From assembly GCF_022829515.1 (NCBI RefSeq), contig NZ_JAKSYL010000139.1, positions 1-64,000 on the forward strand: a stretch of DNA of 64,000 bases. The letters are read 5' to 3'. The notes beneath the pieces were generated by a model, which saw nothing but the letters and a program-made list of their open reading frames with translations, did no database searches and was not told the DNA's origin. This document shows positions 61,398 to 64,000 of the stretch, one piece after another. Origin of the DNA: Methylobacterium sp. J-048 (lineage in GTDB: Bacteria > Pseudomonadota > Alphaproteobacteria > Rhizobiales > Beijerinckiaceae). A program made the position numbers and the translations under genes. The stretch's first letter is position 1; every line of letters begins with the position of its first letter.

Positions 61398-61718
61398 TGA
61401 GAGATCCCTTCGCCAAGCCCCGCGGGGCAGAGATTCGCTCCGGATCCGTGCCGTGCGGGTGCCCGCCACGGTCCGTCGCGGCCTTATTCTTTATGCAAGT
61501 GCCCGGCCGCTTTTTTGAGCACGAGACGATAGCCAATGGCGGCAACGGCTTGCTGCGTTGCAGCAGAGGAAACTAAGCATTTCGCCGTAGTCGGCCCTTG
61601 CCAGACATAGAGTGATTGATAACCTCTTCACCGTTCGGGCGTTCGACCGGCCAGATCAACAAAAAGGATCGCTCTCCTCCGACGAAGACAGGCAACCTCC
61701 AGAACAAGGCAGGCTTCC
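61398..61718. other. Intergenic region between amidase and small ORF
   Basis: About 320 bases. The right part (61600-61700) is A-rich with short runs and probably contains the promoter of the small gene at 61719; a mild GAGAGATC sequence serves the amidase start on the other strand. No further gene is supported. Confidence 0.45.
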
Positions 61719-61880
61719 ATGGCAGAGATGATTCGCGTCAAGCCGACTCACGACGGCACCTACACAGTCTATCGCGGGACTCTCGCGTTGATCAGCGGCC
61801 TGACCCGCCTGCAGGCCGAACGCTACGAAGCCAGCATCAGCCGGCAGCAACAGACCGAACTCGCCGCCGCGAGCCATTGA
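61719..61880 (+). CDS. Small hypothetical protein, 53 aa
   Basis: 53 residues from ATG 61719 to TGA 61880: an N-terminal beta-like MIRVKPTHDGTYTVYRGTLA, then LISGLTRLQAERYEASISRQQQ and LAAASH. Codon use is typical of the genome and a hairpin terminator follows directly, which supports a real gene. It is soluble; no family is recognised. The AGGCAGGC sequence just upstream is a weak ribosome-binding site. Confidence 0.6.
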   Translation: MAEMIRVKPTHDGTYTVYRGTLALISGLTRLQAERYEASISRQQQTELAAASH

Positions 61881-61887
61881 GTGGCGG

Positions 61888-61924
61888 CCGAGGCCGGGCC
61901 CCGATCGGGTGCGGCCGGCCTCGG
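61888..61924. terminator. Hairpin between convergent genes
   Basis: CCGAGGCCGG (61888-61897) and CCGGCCTCGG (61915-61924) form a perfect 10 bp stem with a 17-base loop. It follows the small ORF by eight bases and precedes the convergent metallophosphoesterase end; there is no strong T-run on either side. Confidence 0.65.
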
Positions 61925-61951
61925 AACCGACGACACCGCGCGCCGCCACCG

Positions 61952-62860
61952 TCAGTCGAGGGCGATCGGTCCGAGATCTGAGACGATTCCGGCCGTATCG
62001 AGGCCGCGCCGCCGCGCGCTGACGGCGTAGCCGTCCCCCGACCTGGCGATCTCGTACAGCAGGTAAGAGGCCCGGCGCGCCGCCATCCCGCCATGCCCGT
62101 CCGGCCGCGCCGAGGCCGAGGGCGCTCCGATCACCGGCACGAATCGGCCGTCCGGCCCCGGCACCAGGGCGCTCGTAGTGGTGTGGTTGTGGCCGTGCAG
62201 GATCAGGTCGGCGCCGGCCCGGGCGATCATCGCCGTGAAGGCGGCAGCATCCTTGAGTTCCCGCCCCGCCGAGGCACCCCCCGGCTGCGGCGGATGGTGG
62301 ATCATCACCACCCGGAACGGCTTGCCCGGCTCGGTGGCCAGCGCCCGCAACAGGGCCTCGGCGGCGGCGAGCTGCGGCGGCCCGAGTCGCCCGGTCGCCA
62401 CGAACGGCTTCGTCGGGATCGCACTCGAGAGGCCGATCAGCGCCACCGGGCCCCGCCGCCGCAGGTAGGGAAACCGGCCGGACGAGCCCGAATCGTCGCC
62501 CGTGTAGCCGCCGCAGGCCGCCAGCAGCCCTTCCAGCGAGCCGCGGACATAGGCGTCGTGATTGCCCGGCACGAAGCTCACCGTCTCGGGTGAGCCCAGG
62601 GCCTCCAGGAAGGTGCGGGCGGTCTCCCACTCGCTCGGCAGGCCGATATTGCAGAGGTCGCCCGTGCAGGCGACATGCGCCGCGCCCTGCTGCTTCAGGT
62701 CCGCCACCAGGGTTTCGAGCACGGTCATGTCGTGGCTGCGCGAGCGGCCGCGCCGCCAGTTGGCGTAGCCGGTGGCGCGCTTGCCGATGAGCTGGTGCAG
62801 GCGCACGCGGCCGAGCGGGCCGACATGGGGGTCGCTCAGATGGGCGAGGCGGAAGGTCAA
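61952..62860 (-). CDS. Calcineurin-like metallophosphoesterase
   Basis: 302 residues. The five conserved blocks are LAHLSDPHVGPL (D-x-H), ACTGDLCNIG (GD), VPGNHDAY (GNHD), VMIHHPPQPG (H) and ILHGHNHTTTS (GHxH), coordinating a two-metal site. The family includes phosphodiesterases acting on cyclic nucleotides, dinucleotides or lipids; this one has the size of the CpdA or Icc-like group. No membrane segment. It lies 65 bases downstream of the VIT gene on the same strand. Confidence 0.93.
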   Translation of the reverse strand: MTFRLAHLSDPHVGPLGRVRLHQLIGKRATGYANWRRGRSRSHDMTVLETLVADLKQQGAAHVACTGDLCNIGLPSEWETARTFLEALGSPETVSFVPGNHDAYVRGSLEGLLAACGGYTGDDSGSSGRFPYLRRRGPVALIGLSSAIPTKPFVATGRLGPPQLAAAEALLRALATEPGKPFRVVMIHHPPQPGGASAGRELKDAAAFTAMIARAGADLILHGHNHTTTSALVPGPDGRFVPVIGAPSASARPDGHGGMAARRASYLLYEIARSGDGYAVSARRRGLDTAGIVSDLGPIALD

Positions 62861-62925
62861 GGCCGACGATCAACGCGCGAGAGGGGCACGGGGCGCGCCC
62901 CGCATCGCGGTCGCGGGCCCGCGCG

Positions 62926-63462
62926 TCAAGCGCTGCCGATCAGCATGCCCGTCGCGAGCACCAGCGCGCCGCCGAGCATCACCTGGATCGCCGCGCGCCA
63001 GAACGGCGTCGCCATGAAGCGGGTGCGGATCGCCGCGATGGCGACCAATTCGACGATCACCACCAGGATGGCGAGGCTCGTGGCTAGGACGAACGGGTTC
63101 GGCCAGCCCGCCGGGAGCCGGTCGGGGATCGCGTAGGGCAGCGTGTGCCCGAGGCCGCCCAGCGTCGTCATCACCCCGCAGACCAGGCCGCGGACCCACG
63201 GATCGCCGCGCCCGGTGATGCTGCCGTCGTCGGACAGGGCCTCCGTGAAGCCCATGCTGATGCCGGCCCCCACCGAGGCCGCGAGCCCGACCAGGAAAGT
63301 CGCGCCGTTATGGCCGGTGGCGAAGGCCGCCGCGAAGATCGGCGCCAAGGTCGAGACCGACCCGTCGATCAGGCCGGCGAGGCCGGGCTGCACGTAGCGC
63401 AGGGCAAAAGCCTTCCGGGCCTCCGCGGCGGCCGCAACCGGATTCTGAAGGGCAGCTGCCAT
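62926..63462 (-). CDS. VIT1/CCC1-family iron transporter, MbfA-like without ferritin domain
   Basis: 178 residues from ATG 63462 with AGGAG ten bases upstream. LRYVQPGLAGLIDGSVSTLA and VGAGISMGFTEALSDDGSIT, followed by GHTLPYAI, match the C-terminal VIT domain of MbfA, the rhizobial membrane-bound ferritin that exports iron. MbfA has an N-terminal rubrerythrin-like domain of about 150 residues; here only a 15-residue leader precedes the VIT part. About four or five helices. The Irr-box-like sequence upstream supports a role in iron balance. Confidence 0.85.
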   Translation of the reverse strand: MAAALQNPVAAAAEARKAFALRYVQPGLAGLIDGSVSTLAPIFAAAFATGHNGATFLVGLAASVGAGISMGFTEALSDDGSITGRGDPWVRGLVCGVMTTLGGLGHTLPYAIPDRLPAGWPNPFVLATSLAILVVIVELVAIAAIRTRFMATPFWRAAIQVMLGGALVLATGMLIGSA

Positions 63463-63479
63463 ATGGGTTCGCGCTCCTG

Positions 63480-63510
63480 TTTAGAGAAATTCTAATCTAT
63501 ATTTTAGAAC
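63480..63510 (-). promoter_or_regulatory. Irr-box (ICE)-like AT-rich palindrome before the VIT gene
   Basis: TTTAGA-GAAA-TTCTAA (63480-63495) forms an imperfect dyad of TTAGAA/TTCTAA half-sites, and a second half-site TTTTAGAACC follows at 63502-63511. It is 18-49 bases upstream of the start codon, in an AT-rich promoter segment. Irr is known to control mbfA in Agrobacterium and Bradyrhizobium through such sites; assignment here is from similarity. Confidence 0.6.
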
Positions 63511-63712
63511 CAATCCAAACAAGGCTGCGCGCGAAAATTTCCGGTGTGCTGCGCCGTCCTCACCCGGGCCGGGTGCATGGCAGACAGGCAGCCTGGGCGG
63601 GCTGATGGTTGCCCGAGTTGCCTTGGCTCCGGGGCGGGGACTAGACCATGGATGGATGAATCCCCGCCCGGTCCGTTCGGGCTGTGCCGCTCCGGCTGCC
63701 ACAAGCGTCTCA

Positions 63713-64000
63713 ATGAGCCTCGGCAAGCGTATCCTCCGTCATCCCGCCGTTCAGCGCGTCCTCGGGCGCGTGGCGGCCGGCTATCTGCGTCTCGTGCAGG
63801 CCACGAATCGCTTCGAGGTCCATGCCGACGCGGCCGGGCACGGGGCCGCGGACGGGTGGATCGACGCGCATGTGCCGCTCATCGCCGGCATGTGGCATGG
63901 CCAGCACATCATGATGCCGTTCATGCGCCGGCCGCGAGACCGGGTCGCCACGATCATCTCGAAGAACCCGGACGGCAACATCAACACCATCGCGCTGGAG
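63713..64000 (+). CDS. DUF374 lysophospholipid acyltransferase-like protein (3' end cut)
   Basis: 96 codons from ATG 63713 run into the window edge. The sequence LGKRILRHPAVQRVLGRVAA, then IAGMWHGQHIMMPFMRRPRD and TIISKNPDGNINTIALE, fits the N-terminal third of DUF374 proteins, where the WHG-type motif stands in for the HX4D acyltransferase block. Family members are thought to acylate lipids, often near lipid A genes. Divergent from the VIT transporter with 250 bases between. Confidence 0.8.
   Translation, partial: MSLGKRILRHPAVQRVLGRVAAGYLRLVQATNRFEVHADAAGHGAADGWIDAHVPLIAGMWHGQHIMMPFMRRPRDRVATIISKNPDGNINTIALE

Overview
The window is high-GC alphaproteobacterial chromosome. Gene content and order suggest a Methylobacterium/Methylorubrum-like member of the Hyphomicrobiales: mdh-sucCD-sucAB-lpd in one run, an EcfG-type sigma factor with matching GGAAC-N16/17-(C/G)GTT promoters, an HWE-family histidine kinase, and an MbfA-type VIT protein under an Irr-box-like sequence. 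The genus is inferred from gene content, not from a database search. Almost all DNA is coding, and high GC gives long spurious ORFs on the opposite strand of most genes. One tRNA (Tyr-GTA) is present; there is no rRNA, no CRISPR array and no recognisable insertion sequence transposase.

Layout. 1-4.1 kb: a truncated amino-acid permease and a translationally coupled pair of membrane proteins. 4.1-6.9 kb: rpsO and pnp, with a long RNase III-like stem in the pnp leader. 6.9-10.4 kb: small stress-type membrane proteins, a RidA/PotF-like pair, a DUF3597 gene and a small relic. 10.4-13.1 kb: a two-gene SF2 helicase operon, an intergenic palindrome and tRNA-Tyr. 13.2-18.6 kb: ruvC, an AhpD-like protein, ynfA, an HWE kinase, a XerC-type recombinase and a double-receiver protein with complementary defects. 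18.6-29.2 kb: the TCA-cycle block on the minus strand (mdh, sucC, sucD, sucA, sucB, a DUF4160/DUF2442 pair, an SDR, lpdA). 29.6-34.1 kb: TetR, glyoxalase II, a methyltransferase, MarC and a DoxX-like membrane protein.

34.1-36.4 kb is unlike its surroundings. A long AT-rich non-coding stretch precedes a ParA-like ATPase and a coupled membrane partner gene that carries an in-frame amber codon near its start; a perfect palindromic repeat follows. 36.4-43.6 kb: di-haem peroxidase, PBP1C and an Aas-like LplT/acyltransferase/acyl-ACP ligase fusion. 43.6-48.1 kb: intergenic repeats, an SDR, a zinc-ribbon MBL-like protein, and a cobalt-type nitrile hydratase operon (alpha, beta, accessory). 48.3 kb: an EcfG-like sigma factor.

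49.1-61.4 kb is an accessory catabolic block for amide or peptide-like compounds. A peptide/nickel-type binding protein and an amidase face a five-gene, mostly overlapping operon: ThDP enzyme, penicillin-acylase-like Ntn hydrolase, M81 (MlrC-like) protein, M20 peptidase and NmrA-like protein. A second amidase lies beyond. No permease or ATPase genes accompany the binding protein. 61.7-64 kb: a small ORF, a metallophosphoesterase, the VIT/MbfA-like iron transporter and the start of a DUF374 acyltransferase gene.

The most promising leads are: (a) the amide-degradation operon with an apparently cytoplasmic penicillin-acylase homologue; (b) the TA-like DUF4160/DUF2442 pair inside the oxoglutarate dehydrogenase operon; (c) the two-domain receiver whose phosphorylation residues are split between halves; (d) the ParA-like gene and its amber-interrupted partner; and (e) a set of small genes that share EcfG-type promoters.
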